From CAXTEJ01 sp964243295 (GTDB taxonomy: Bacteria; Actinomycetota; Actinomycetes; Actinomycetales; Angustibacteraceae): 34,961 nucleotides of DNA. Location: NCBI GenBank assembly GCA_964243295.1, contig CAXTEJ010000035.1:1-34961 (forward strand). The letters are read 5' to 3'. Shown in pieces: positions 6,133 to 13,671 of the stretch. Below the pieces are notes generated by a model. The model made no database searches and was not told where the DNA came from. It worked only from the letters and a program-made list of their open reading frames with translations. Within the stretch, counting starts at the first letter, position 1; every line of letters begins with the position of its first letter. The position numbers and the translations under genes are program-made.

Positions 6133-7551
6133 GTGACCACGACGGGCCTCGCGACGCCGTCGAGGCGACCCACCCCTCCTGCCGGGCCTGCCGCACGGCT
6201 GCGGGCCGCCGCGCGCGACACCCTGCGCACCTCCCCCGCCCGGCTGGCGCTGGCCGTCTTCGCGCTCGTGATCGCGCTGTTCACCGGTCTGCTGTCGCTG
6301 CCGGCAGCCACGTCGACCGGCGTGCGGGCGGGTTTCTCCGACGCGCTGTTCACCGCGACCTCGGCCGTGTGCGTCACCGGCCTCACCACCGTCGACACCG
6401 CGACGGCGTGGTCGGGGCTGGGCCAGGTCGTCATCCTCGTCGCCATCAAGGTGGGCGGGCTGGGCATCCTCACCCTCGCGTGCCTGCTGGGGCTCGCGGT
6501 CTCGCGCCGGCTCGGGCTGCGCCAGCGGCTCATCGCGGCGAGCGAGACCAAGGCGGCCGGGCTCGGCGAGGTCGGCTCGCTGCTGCGCGCCGTGATCGTG
6601 GCGTCGACCACGGTCGAGGTCGTCATCGCGGTGCTGCTGTTCCCGAGCTTCCTGGCGGCGAACGAGGGCGTCGGGCTAGCGGTGTGGCACAGCGTCTTCT
6701 ACGGCATCAGCTCGTTCAACAACGCGGGTTTCGTCGTCCACGAGAACGGCCTCGCGGCCTGGGCCGACGACCCGTTCGTGCTGCTGCCGATCGCACTCGG
6801 CGTCTTCGTCGGCAGCCTCGGCTTCCCGGTGCTGCTGGCGGTCGCGCGCGACTGGCGCCGGCGCGGCCGCTTCCGCCGCTGGGGCCTGCACACGCGCCTC
6901 ACCCTCGTCACCACGACCGTGGTGCTGCTCGTGTCGATCGCGGCCATCGGCGCGCTCGAGTGGACGAACCCGGCGACGCTCGGCGACCGGCCGCTGGGCG
7001 CGAGGGTGCTGTCGACGGTGTTCACGGCGGTGATGCCCCGCTCCGGGGGCTTTGCCACCGTCGACATCAGCGCCATGAACCAGTCGACCTGGCTGCTGCA
7101 CGACGTCCTGATGTTCATCGGCGGTGGCAGCGCCTCGACGGCGGGCGGCATCAAGGTGACCTCGCTCGCGGTGCTGGTGCTCGCGGGCGTCGCCGAGGCC
7201 CGCGGCGACCTGGACGTCGAGGCGTTCGGACGCCGGATCCCCTCGGGCAGCCTGCGCCTCGCGGTGACGGTGCTGCTGGCCGGCAGCTCGATGGTCGTCG
7301 CCGGCACCCTCGCGCTGCTGTCGATCACCGGGCGCCCGCTGGACGTCGTCCTGTTCGAGGTCGTGTCGGCGTTCGCGACGTGCGGGCTGTCGACCGGGCT
7401 GACGCCCGACCTGCCCGACGCGGGCAAGTACCTGCTCGCCGCCTTGATGTTCGCCGGCCGCACGGGCACCATCACGCTCGCGGCCGCGTTGGCCCTGCGC
7501 GACCGCAGCCGCGTCGTCCGCCTACCCGAGGAGCGTCCCGTTGTCGGCTGA
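6133..7551 (+). CDS. TrkH/KtrB-type potassium uptake membrane subunit
   Basis: Integral membrane ion-conducting subunit of a K+ uptake system, 472 residues, built of four membrane-pore-membrane repeats. Each pore loop with its filter glycine is visible: TSAVCVTGLTT (~76-86), YGISSFNNAGF, MPRSGGFATVD and SAFATCGLSTG. GGGSASTAGGIKVT in the third repeat corresponds to the intramembrane gating loop typical of KtrB/TrkH. The GTG at 6133 is preferred over upstream in-frame starts because AGGATGG lies before it and because earlier starts would run into the deacetylase promoter. The last codons overlap the TrkA-type gene by 11 bases, so the pair is translationally coupled. The length is that of KtrB rather than of the longer E. 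coli TrkH. Confidence 0.92.
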   Translation: MTTTGLATPSRRPTPPAGPAARLRAAARDTLRTSPARLALAVFALVIALFTGLLSLPAATSTGVRAGFSDALFTATSAVCVTGLTTVDTATAWSGLGQVVILVAIKVGGLGILTLACLLGLAVSRRLGLRQRLIAASETKAAGLGEVGSLLRAVIVASTTVEVVIAVLLFPSFLAANEGVGLAVWHSVFYGISSFNNAGFVVHENGLAAWADDPFVLLPIALGVFVGSLGFPVLLAVARDWRRRGRFRRWGLHTRLTLVTTTVVLLVSIAAIGALEWTNPATLGDRPLGARVLSTVFTAVMPRSGGFATVDISAMNQSTWLLHDVLMFIGGGSASTAGGIKVTSLAVLVLAGVAEARGDLDVEAFGRRIPSGSLRLAVTVLLAGSSMVVAGTLALLSITGRPLDVVLFEVVSAFATCGLSTGLTPDLPDAGKYLLAALMFAGRTGTITLAAALALRDRSRVVRLPEERPVVG

Positions 7552-8212
7552 CTTCGCCTCCGGCGACGACGCGGTCCTCGTCGTCGGGCTGGGACGCTTC
7601 GGCAGCTCGATCGCCCGCTCGCTGGACTCCCTCGGCCACGAGGTGCTCGCCGTCGACCGCGACCTCGACCTGGTGCAGCAGTTCTCCGGCCAGCTCACCC
7701 ACGTCGTCCAGGCCGACTCGACGAACGAGGAGGCGCTGCGCCAGGTGGGGGCCGGCGACTTCCCGGTGGCGGTCGTCGGCATCGGGACGTCGGTCGAGGC
7801 CAGCGTCCTCACGACCGCCAACCTCGTCGACATCGGCGTCCCGCAGATCTGGGCGAAGGCGCTGACCCCGGCCCACGGCCGCATCCTGCAGCGCATCGGC
7901 GCGACCTCGGTCGTCTACCCCGAGCGCGACGCCGGGTTCCGGGTGGCCCACCTGGTGTCGGGGCGGCTCATGGACTACATCGAGATGGACGACGACTTCG
8001 CCATCGTCAAGATGCGGGCACCCCGCGAGACGCACGGCTTCACCCTCGAGCAGGCGGGCCTGCGCCAGCGGTACGGCGTCACGGTCGTGGGCGTGAAGTC
8101 GCCGGACCGCGACTTCACCCACGCCACCGCCGGCACCAAGGTCTCGCCGCACGACGTGCTCATCGTCAGCGGGCGCATCGACCTGCTCGCGAAGTTCGCC
8201 GGCCGCCCCTGA
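7541..8212 (+). CDS. TrkA/KtrA-type RCK regulator of potassium uptake
   Basis: Cytoplasmic gating subunit, 223 residues: an RCK_N Rossmann domain (GLGRFGSS at 16-23; Asp39 at the end of the second strand binds the adenine ribose) and an RCK_C/TrkA_C domain at about 140-220. It forms a ring under the TrkH/KtrB channel and gates it by nucleotide binding. The start is TTG at 7541, chosen because GAGGAG lies six bases upstream and no ATG or GTG fits better. RCK_C domains of this class bind c-di-AMP in several bacteria; a c-di-AMP synthase (DisA) is encoded about 15 kb away. The stop lies only four bases from the convergent GNAT stop, leaving no room for a terminator. Confidence 0.92.
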   Translation: MSADFASGDDAVLVVGLGRFGSSIARSLDSLGHEVLAVDRDLDLVQQFSGQLTHVVQADSTNEEALRQVGAGDFPVAVVGIGTSVEASVLTTANLVDIGVPQIWAKALTPAHGRILQRIGATSVVYPERDAGFRVAHLVSGRLMDYIEMDDDFAIVKMRAPRETHGFTLEQAGLRQRYGVTVVGVKSPDRDFTHATAGTKVSPHDVLIVSGRIDLLAKFAGRP

Positions 8213-8216
8213 GGGC

Positions 8217-8675
8217 TCAGACCAGCGAGCGCTCGAACGCCACGGCCTGCGGGTAGTCGCCGAAGACGGGGATCCGCCGGTAGCCGAGCCGGGTGTAGAG
8301 CGCCACGGCCTCGGGCTGGCGGGGGCCGGTCTCGAGCCGCGCCACGCGGTAGCCGAGGTTGACGGCCTGCTCCTCCAGCGCCGCCATGACCCGGCTCGCG
8401 AGCCCGCGGCGCAGGCGGTCCGGCGAGGCCCAGACGCGCTTGATCTCGCACGCCTGCTCGTCCAGCCGGCGCAGCCCGCCCCCGGCGACGGTCGTGCCGC
8501 CGTCCAGCAGGACGATGAAGGCGCCGTCCGGCGGCTCGAACTGCGTGGCCGTGGCCTTGGCCATCTCGTCGATCGCGCCGTAGCGCTCGACGTAGACGGC
8601 GGCGAGGCCGTCGAGCAGCGGCCGCACCAGCGGGTCGTCGAGGTGCACCAGGCGCGTCTGGAGCGCCTCACTCAC
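8217..8675 (-). CDS. GNAT family N-acetyltransferase
   Basis: A 152-residue GNAT enzyme transferring acetyl from acetyl-CoA to an unknown amine. The acetyl-CoA loop reads SPDRLRRGLASRV (motif A), followed by LGYRVARLETGPRQPEAVALYTRLGYRRI, the usual motif B with the Asn/Gln-Glu-Ala and LY..lGY pattern. The GTG at 8675 overlaps the stop of the upstream GNAT gene (GTGA), indicating translational coupling. The frame is open far upstream, but that extension is antisense-like and overlaps the neighbour, so it is not used. The substrate cannot be told from sequence. Confidence 0.85.
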   Translation of the reverse strand: MSEALQTRLVHLDDPLVRPLLDGLAAVYVERYGAIDEMAKATATQFEPPDGAFIVLLDGGTTVAGGGLRRLDEQACEIKRVWASPDRLRRGLASRVMAALEEQAVNLGYRVARLETGPRQPEAVALYTRLGYRRIPVFGDYPQAVAFERSLV

Positions 8676-9187
8676 AGCTGGGTGGAGGGGACCAGGAACG
8701 GGTCGTCGCCGAGGGGGTAGACCAGGGCGGTCTCGAGCAGGTCGGACGAGCGGCGCCGCCGCTGGTCGCTCGGCCGGAAGCCGTAGCTGCTGAAGAACGC
8801 GACGGCGCGGCCGTTGTCGACCGGCACCCACGCCTGCAGGGCGCGGCGGCCGTCGACGCGGGCGTGGTCGGTTGCAGCCCTCGTCAGCTGCCAGGCGACG
8901 CCGGCGCCGCGCAGCACCGGGACGACCCACATGCCGAACAGGTCGGCGACCTCGGGGTCGTCGCTGTCGCCGACCGAGACGATGCCCGCCGTCGGGTGCT
9001 CCTCGGTGGCGGCCAGCAGCCGGGCCGAGCGCGCCATCCGCATCCGCCAGTAGTCCTCCTCGAGAGCGGCCTCCTGGTCGAGGGTGGCCGCGAACGCGTC
9101 CGGCGCCTCGCGCAGCGCCGCCAGGCGCACGTCGCGGTAGACCTGCCAGTCGTCGCCCCCCAGGGCGCGCACGCTCACGTCGCTCAT
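8672..9187 (-). CDS. GNAT family N-acetyltransferase, paralogue of the next upstream gene
   Basis: A GNAT-fold protein of 171 residues from the ATG at 9187 (a GTG two codons earlier at 9193 is equally possible). The acetyl-CoA loop VVPVLRGAGVAWQL is a weakened form of the Q/RxxGxG/A motif; NGRAVAFFSSYGF is motif B. It is clearly related to the GNAT at 9273-9785: both have a DWQ..R-VRLAAL--APDAF-AT block near the N-terminus and a similar layout throughout, which suggests a local gene duplication. It is coupled to the following GNAT by a GTGA overlap. The weaker CoA motif and lack of conserved catalytic residues leave its activity uncertain. Confidence 0.85.
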   Translation of the reverse strand: MSDVSVRALGGDDWQVYRDVRLAALREAPDAFAATLDQEAALEEDYWRMRMARSARLLAATEEHPTAGIVSVGDSDDPEVADLFGMWVVPVLRGAGVAWQLTRAATDHARVDGRRALQAWVPVDNGRAVAFFSSYGFRPSDQRRRRSSDLLETALVYPLGDDPFLVPSTQL

Positions 9188-9272
9188 GGGCACACGCTCT
9201 CACGTCGCGCTGGGTGCCGGGACCGGCGGCGGACCCGTCTCGCGCAGCGGTCGCGCGCCGTCCACCGTCCGT

Positions 9273-9785
9273 TCACCGGGTGAGGTCGGCGGTCCGCCAC
9301 AGCTCGAGCTCGGGCAGCCCGCGCATCGTGCCGGAGCGCCCGGTCGGTGAGAAGCCCTGGGCGGCGTACAGCCGCTGCGCCGCGACGTTGCCGCCGACGA
9401 CCCACAGCCGAAGGCGCACCCCGCCGACACCCGCCCACAGCTGGGCGGCGGCCTCGACCAGCAGCGTGGCGAGGCCGCGGCCACGGGCGGCCGGGTCGAC
9501 CCACAGCCCGTTCACGTCGGCGTCACCGGGCTCGGCGGCCGACGTCCGCGACGACAGCACGGTCACGGTGCCGAGCGAGCGCCCGTGCTCGACGGCGTGC
9601 AGCGTCGCGGCCGACGCGAGCCTGCGCCGCCAGGACGCCTCGTCCAGCCCGCGCTCGTGGTCGTGCGTCGCCTCGAAGGCGTCCGGCGCGTCGAGCAGCG
9701 CGGCGAGGCGCACCTCGCGCACGCGCTGCCAGTCATTCGGCAGCATCCGCCGGACCTCGAGGCCTGGCGCGGCAGCGTCGGTCAC
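9273..9785 (-). CDS. GNAT family N-acetyltransferase
   Basis: A 170-residue acetyltransferase with a full acetyl-CoA signature, LWVDPAARGRGLATLL, and motif B LWVVGGNVAAQRLYAAQGF. The GTG start at 9785 lies six bases after the proC stop, so it is probably read from the same transcript as proC, proline dehydrogenase and the TIM-barrel gene. Its N-terminal half is shared with the next GNAT downstream (REVRLAALLDAPDAF against RDVRLAALREAPDAF). The 85 bases between this gene and the next downstream start hold no recognised signal. Possible roles range from amino-group acetylation of small molecules to antibiotic or amino-acid modification; none is supported specifically. Confidence 0.87.
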   Translation of the reverse strand: MTDAAAPGLEVRRMLPNDWQRVREVRLAALLDAPDAFEATHDHERGLDEASWRRRLASAATLHAVEHGRSLGTVTVLSSRTSAAEPGDADVNGLWVDPAARGRGLATLLVEAAAQLWAGVGGVRLRLWVVGGNVAAQRLYAAQGFSPTGRSGTMRGLPELELWRTADLTR

Positions 9786-9791
9786 GTGGCG

Positions 9792-10619
9792 CTAGCCCTG
9801 GCCGCCGGCGAGCTCGCGGCTGCGGTCGCGCGCGGCCTCGACAGCGGCCATGAACGCCGCTCGCACCTTGTGGTCGTCGAGCTGGCGGACGGCCGCGACT
9901 GTCGTGCCGGCGGGGCTGGTGACCTGCTCGCGCAGGACCGTGGGGTGCTCGCCGGTCTCGCGCAGCATGGTCGCGGCGCCGTACAGCGTCTGCAGCACCA
10001 GCTCCGTCGACGTCGAGCGCGGCAGCCCGAGCAGCACCCCCGACTCGATCATGGCCTCGACCACGTAGAACACGTACGCCGGTCCCGACCCGCTCAGGGC
10101 GGTGACGGCGTCCTGGTGCTTCTCGGCGACGCGCACGACGCGGCCGCACGAGCGCAGCAGCTGCTCGGCCACGGCGAGGTGCTCCTCGTCGCAGTGCGCG
10201 CCGGGGCTGATCGCCGCCATGCCCTCGTCGACCAGCGACGGGGTGTTGGCCATGACCCGGACGACGGGCGTGCCCTCGGGCAGCCGCTGCTCGAGGAACG
10301 CGGTGGTGATGCCGGCGGCCAACGAGACCACGAGCGTGCCGGGCCGCAGGGTCGCTCGGACCTCCTCGAGCAGCGCGGCCATGTCCTGCGGCTTGACCAC
10401 CAGCACCACGGTCGACGCGCCCGATGCCGCCTCGGCGCTTCCGGTGGCGCGCACGCCGTGGCGCCGGGTGAGGTCGGCGAGCCGCTCGGGCCGGCGTCCG
10501 CTGACCACCAGCTCGGCGGCCGGGCGCCCCGCCCGCAGCAGGCCGGCCAGCAGCGTCTCGCCCATGACGCCGGCGCCCAGCACGGCGGTGACGCCCGGCG
10601 CGGGGGCCGTGTCGGCCAC
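9792..10619 (-). CDS. proC: Pyrroline-5-carboxylate reductase
   Basis: Catalyses the last step of proline synthesis, reduction of 1-pyrroline-5-carboxylate to proline with NAD(P)H, in the cytosol. The Rossmann turn VLGAGVMG (GxGxxG at 15-20) and the all-helical dimerisation domain with ALSGSGPAYVF (174-184) and the ProC signature REQVTSPAGTTVAAV (230-244) are all present; 275 residues is the normal length. The GTG at 10619 was chosen because it immediately precedes the Rossmann strand, sits two bases after the proline dehydrogenase stop and has AGGGCTGAGG just upstream. Genes for the opposing reactions (proline to P5C and back) are therefore directly adjacent. The proC position beside the HTH/bS22 block is widely conserved, but here the deacetylase and K+ genes have come between. 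Confidence 0.95.
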   Translation of the reverse strand: MADTAPAPGVTAVLGAGVMGETLLAGLLRAGRPAAELVVSGRRPERLADLTRRHGVRATGSAEAASGASTVVLVVKPQDMAALLEEVRATLRPGTLVVSLAAGITTAFLEQRLPEGTPVVRVMANTPSLVDEGMAAISPGAHCDEEHLAVAEQLLRSCGRVVRVAEKHQDAVTALSGSGPAYVFYVVEAMIESGVLLGLPRSTSTELVLQTLYGAATMLRETGEHPTVLREQVTSPAGTTVAAVRQLDDHKVRAAFMAAVEAARDRSRELAGGQG

Positions 10620-10621
10620 CC

Positions 10622-11557
10622 TCAGCCCTTGGTGGCGAGGGAGCGCAGGAAGAACGCGGTGTTGGCGGGGCGCTCGGCGAGGCGCCGCATGAGGTAGCCG
10701 TACCACTGGTCGCCGTAGGGCACGTAGACGCGCACCTTCTCGCCCTGGTCGGCGAGGCGCTGCTGCTCGGCGGGGCGGATGCCGAAGAGCATCTGGTACT
10801 CGTAGCTGCCCTGGCTGCGGCCGTTCTGGACGGCGAGCGCGCCGGCGATGTCGACCAGTCGCGGGTCGTGGCTCGCGACCATCGGGTAGCCGTCGCCCTC
10901 CATCAGCGCGCGCAGGCAGCGGACGTAGGAGCGGTCGACCTCGGCCTTGTCGGCGAACGCGACCGACTCGGGCTCGTCGTACGCGCCCTTGCACAGCCGC
11001 ACCCGCGAGCCGGCCGTCGCGAGGTCCTTGCAGTCGGCCTCGGTGCGGCGCAGGTAGGACTGCAGCACCGCGCCGACCCAGGGGAAGTCCGAGCGCAGCT
11101 GGTGCAGCACCGACAGCGTGGAGTCGGTCGTGGTGTGGTCCTCCATGTCGAGGGTCACGGTCGTGCCGGCCTGCTGCGCCGCGACGCAGACGTCCCAGGC
11201 GTGCTCGTGGGCGATCTTCTCGCCGTCCGGGCCCAGCGCCTGCCCGACCGCCGACAGCTTGAGCGAGACCTCGACGCGGCCGCCGGCGGTCAGCCCCGCG
11301 TCGGCGAGGCGGCTGAGCACCGCGGTGTACTCGTCGCGCACCGCGCGGGCCTGCGCCATGTCGGTCGTGTCCTCGCCGAGGTGGTCGAGGGTGACCAGCC
11401 GGTGCGAACCCACGATCGACTCGCTGGTGCGCAGGGCGTCCGCGAGCTGGTCGCCGGCGACGAAGCGGCGCACCACCTCGCGCGAGACGGGCGCGGTCTC
11501 GACGAGCCGGCGCACGCGCGTGCTCTTGGACATCTGCAGCAGGGCCTGGCGGAGCAT
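10622..11557 (-). CDS. Proline dehydrogenase (monofunctional, FAD-dependent)
   Basis: Oxidises proline to pyrroline-5-carboxylate with FAD and passes electrons to the respiratory chain. The 311-residue protein is a PRODH beta/alpha barrel: VSLKLSAVG (early strand), LDMEDHTTTD, RLCKGAYDEP (FAD/substrate strand), SYEYQMLFGIR and the C-terminal substrate-binding helix with WYGYLMRRLAERPANT, whose Arg pair binds the proline carboxylate. No aldehyde dehydrogenase (PutA) part is attached. The ATG at 11557 has TAGCCT seven bases upstream; the TAG of this element is also the stop codon of the TIM-barrel gene, so an internal leaderless start is possible. It lies 10 bases after the TIM-barrel gene and 2 bases before proC. 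Confidence 0.93.
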   Translation of the reverse strand: MLRQALLQMSKSTRVRRLVETAPVSREVVRRFVAGDQLADALRTSESIVGSHRLVTLDHLGEDTTDMAQARAVRDEYTAVLSRLADAGLTAGGRVEVSLKLSAVGQALGPDGEKIAHEHAWDVCVAAQQAGTTVTLDMEDHTTTDSTLSVLHQLRSDFPWVGAVLQSYLRRTEADCKDLATAGSRVRLCKGAYDEPESVAFADKAEVDRSYVRCLRALMEGDGYPMVASHDPRLVDIAGALAVQNGRSQGSYEYQMLFGIRPAEQQRLADQGEKVRVYVPYGDQWYGYLMRRLAERPANTAFFLRSLATKG

Positions 11558-11564
11558 GCGCGCA

Positions 11565-11570
11565 AGGCTA
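11565..11570 (-). promoter_or_regulatory. Possible -10 (TAGCCT) for proline dehydrogenase
   Basis: TAGCCT on the minus strand ends seven bases before the ATG at 11557 and includes the TAG stop of the preceding gene. The spacing matches the other TANNNT elements in the window; the dual use makes it less certain. Confidence 0.3.
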
Positions 11571-12386
11571 CGTCCTGGGGGCGACCAGGTTGAGCCGGGC
11601 GAAGGCGAGCGCCTCGGTGAGGTCGGTCTCGCGGACGGCGGGCGTGGCCTTGCGGGTGGTGATCTCGACCACGACGTTGCCGGTCCAGTCGCGGGCGGCC
11701 AGGTGCTCGAGCAGCTCGGCGCACGGCTGCCCGCCGCGACCGGGAACGAGGTGCTCGTCCTTGGCCGAGCCGCTCCCGTCGGTGAGGTGCACGTGGGTGA
11801 GCCGGTCGCCGAGCTCGGCGGCCATGGCCATCACGTCGCTGCCGGCGGTCGCGGCGTGCGACAGGTCGAGGGTGACGTGGCGGTAGTCGTGGCCGACGGG
11901 GTCCCAGCCGGGCAGGTAGGCGACGATCTCGCGGCCCCGGGCGCGCCACGGGAACATGTTCTCGACCGCCAGCTCGATCCCGGTCCGGTCCTCGAGGTCG
12001 CGGACGCCGGCCACGAACTCGCGCGCGTACTCGCGCTGCCAGCGGAACGGGGGGTGCACCACGACCGTGCTGGCGCCGACCTCGGCCGCCACCTCGCACG
12101 AGCGCTCGAGCTTGGGCCACGGGTCGGACCCCCACACCAGCTGGGTCAGCAGCAGCGTCGGCGCGTGGATCGACACGATCGGCAACCCGTAGTGCTCGGA
12201 CAGGCCCGCGAGCGCCGCCGGGTCCTGGCTGACCGGGTCGGTCCACACCATGACCTCGATGCCGTCGTACCCGAGGCGGCTGGCCATCTCAAACGCCGAC
12301 GCGCACGACTCGGGGTAGACCGACGCCGTCGACAGCGCCACGCCGCCGGCCCCCAGGCGCACGGGCGGGCGCACGGGCTCGCTCAT
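11568..12386 (-). CDS. Sugar phosphate isomerase/epimerase-like TIM-barrel protein (Rv0498-like)
   Basis: A 272-residue protein of the xylose isomerase-like TIM-barrel (AP endonuclease 2) superfamily. Strands carry the usual metal-site residues: GYDGIEVMVW (Glu on strand 2), IVSIHAP (His), STVVVHPPF (His), IELAVENMFPW (Glu), VTLDLSHAA (Asp, His), LTHVHLTDGSG (His) and VVVEITT (Glu). It corresponds in place and family to Rv0498, whose reaction is unknown. The ATG at 12386 has GGAG four bases upstream, and TACGCT six bases upstream would also allow leaderless transcription. It heads the group TIM barrel - proline dehydrogenase - proC - GNAT. A role in inositol or sugar-acid metabolism is typical of the superfamily but not shown by context. 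Confidence 0.88.
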   Translation of the reverse strand: MSEPVRPPVRLGAGGVALSTASVYPESCASAFEMASRLGYDGIEVMVWTDPVSQDPAALAGLSEHYGLPIVSIHAPTLLLTQLVWGSDPWPKLERSCEVAAEVGASTVVVHPPFRWQREYAREFVAGVRDLEDRTGIELAVENMFPWRARGREIVAYLPGWDPVGHDYRHVTLDLSHAATAGSDVMAMAAELGDRLTHVHLTDGSGSAKDEHLVPGRGGQPCAELLEHLAARDWTGNVVVEITTRKATPAVRETDLTEALAFARLNLVAPRT

Positions 12387-12392
12387 GGCTCC

Positions 12393-12398
12393 AGCGTA
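12393..12398 (-). promoter_or_regulatory. -10 element TACGCT before the TIM-barrel gene
   Basis: TACGCT on the minus strand ends six bases before the ATG at 12386. It is directly preceded by the GC-rich palindrome GCGCGCAGCGCGC, which may hold an operator or the end of the upstream transcript. Confidence 0.45.
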
Positions 12399-12413
12399 TG
12401 CGCGCTGCGCGCC

Positions 12414-12662
12414 TCAGCTGGTGCGCCCCGCGGCGCGGTGGGCCTGCTCGACCTCGCTGAACGCCTCGCCCATCCCGGTGAGGAAGCGCAGCACTGCGGC
12501 GAGCTCGTCGCCGGAGAACTGCGCCATGACCTCGTCCGAGCGGCGGCCGAGCGGGCCGAAGAAGGCGCCGGCGACGGCCATGGCGGCATCGGTGGTGTGC
12601 AGGTGCACCCGCCGCCGGTCGACGTGGTCGCGCTCGCGGCGCAGGTGACCGGCCCCGCTCGA
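12414..12662 (-). pseudogene. MarR-family regulator remnant (C-terminal half only)
   Basis: The reading frame contains GHLRRERDHVDRRRVHLHTT, the beta-hairpin wing of a MarR-type winged HTH, then AFFGPLGRRSDEVMAQFSGD and ELAAVLRFLTG, the C-terminal dimerisation helices. A complete MarR protein is about 140-160 residues; here only about 83 codons remain, and the DNA-recognition helices are missing. Directly upstream the frame reads TASSGA and then runs into the end of ppx/gppA, so the 5' half was deleted. The residues TASSGA before GHLRRE could be the start of the recognition-helix region, implying an internal deletion as well. A GTG at 12608 could still produce a 64-residue peptide. The 3' half keeps good codon bias, so the loss may be recent. 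Confidence 0.6.
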
Positions 12663-12672
12663 GGCGGTCCCC

Positions 12673-13605
12673 TCAGCCGGCGGAGATGGTGTCGAGCCGG
12701 CGCAGGATGATGCCCTCGCGCAGCGCCCACGGGCTGATGTCGAGCCGATCGGCGCCCAGCAGGTCCATCGCGGCGTCGGCCACGACGGCGCCGGCGAGCA
12801 GCTGCGGGGCGCGGGCCGGGGACACGCCGGGCAGCGACATCCGCTGCGCGGCGGTCATGGTCGTCAGCCGGCCCACCCACTGCTCGACGTCGCCGCGCAG
12901 CAGCGCCCGCGCGGCGTACGGGCCCTCGCTGGACGGCGCGGCGCCGGCGATGCGCGCCAGCGACCGGAAGGTCTTGCTGCTGCCCACGAACCGGTCGATG
13001 CCGCCCGAGCGCGTGACCTGTCGCACCACCTGCGCGATGTCGGCGCGCACCTTGCGCCGCAACGCTTTCACGTCGTCGGCGGACGGCGGGTCGCCCTGCA
13101 GGTGGTCGCGCGTCAGCCGCCCGGCCCCGAGTGGCAGCGAGGTCGCGACGTCCGGCTCCTCGTCGATGCCCGTGGCGATCTCGAGCGATCCGCCGCCGAT
13201 GTCGAGCACGAGCAGCCGCCCGCTCGACCACCCGAACCACCGCCGCACGGCCAGGAACGTCAGCCGCGCCTCGTCGACGCCGCTGAGCACCTCCAGGTCG
13301 ACACCCGTCGCCTTGCGGACGTCGGCCAGCACCTGCTCGCCGTTGGGTGCGTCACGGATGGCGCTGGTGGCGAAACCCATCACCTCCCGACAGCCCTGGT
13401 CCTCGGCGACGGTGACCGCCTCGCGCACGAACGCGGTCAGCGACTCGGCACCGGACGCGGCGATCGACCCGTCCCGCATCAGGTGCTCGGCGAGACGCAG
13501 GTCGACCTTGTGCGAGGTCGACGGCAGCGGGTGGGCGCCGTAGTGCGCGTCGACCACCAGCAGGTGGACGGTGTTGGATCCCACGTCGAGCACGCCCAGT
13601 CGCAT
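12673..13605 (-). CDS. Ppx/GppA family exopolyphosphatase / pppGpp phosphatase
   Basis: Hydrolyses terminal phosphates of polyphosphate and/or pppGpp; a cytosolic enzyme of the ASKHA (actin-like) fold. It has 310 residues, equal to the short two-domain actinobacterial type (Rv0496, Ppx1). Phosphate-binding loop 1 reads LDVGSNTVHLLV (6-17), loop 2 reads VLDIGGGSLEI (133-143), and SGVDEARLTF carries the catalytic acidic residues; the C-terminus has the family REGIIL block. The long upstream frame is rejected because the protein starts exactly at the first actin-like strand from ATG 13605, with TACGGT seven bases before it (leaderless). It is divergent from the cysteine-rich Rv0495c-like gene with 66 bases between starts, an arrangement conserved in mycobacteria. 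Confidence 0.92.
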   Translation of the reverse strand: MRLGVLDVGSNTVHLLVVDAHYGAHPLPSTSHKVDLRLAEHLMRDGSIAASGAESLTAFVREAVTVAEDQGCREVMGFATSAIRDAPNGEQVLADVRKATGVDLEVLSGVDEARLTFLAVRRWFGWSSGRLLVLDIGGGSLEIATGIDEEPDVATSLPLGAGRLTRDHLQGDPPSADDVKALRRKVRADIAQVVRQVTRSGGIDRFVGSSKTFRSLARIAGAAPSSEGPYAARALLRGDVEQWVGRLTTMTAAQRMSLPGVSPARAPQLLAGAVVADAAMDLLGADRLDISPWALREGIILRRLDTISAG

Positions 13606-13612
13606 GGCGGCG

Positions 13613-13618
13613 ACCGTA
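13613..13618 (-). promoter_or_regulatory. -10 element TACGGT of a leaderless promoter for ppx/gppA
   Basis: TACGGT on the minus strand ends seven bases before the ATG at 13605. There is no Shine-Dalgarno sequence. Confidence 0.5.
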
Positions 13619-13658
13619 CCGGCACGGGAGCGCGCGGGACGGGTCGGCCTCGCCCGTC

Positions 13659-13664
13659 TAGGCT
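13659..13664 (+). promoter_or_regulatory. -10 element TAGGCT of a leaderless promoter for the Rv0495c-like gene
   Basis: TAGGCT ends seven bases before the GTG at 13672. Together with the element at 13613-13618 it forms a compact divergent promoter pair whose two -10 boxes are 40 bases apart. Confidence 0.5.
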
Positions 13665-13671
13665 TGCCCAG

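Noticed and set aside
4779..7865. 1028-codon open frame on the plus strand
   Set aside because: It is antisense to the deacetylase and out of frame with the K+ genes, and the product is an Arg/Pro/Gly-rich string without domains. Long shadow frames are expected at this GC content.
8217..9203. A 328-residue fused GNAT protein
   Set aside because: The frame of the downstream GNAT is open into the upstream gene, but the upstream GNAT is read in a different frame and the GTGA overlap at 8672-8675 marks two separate genes.
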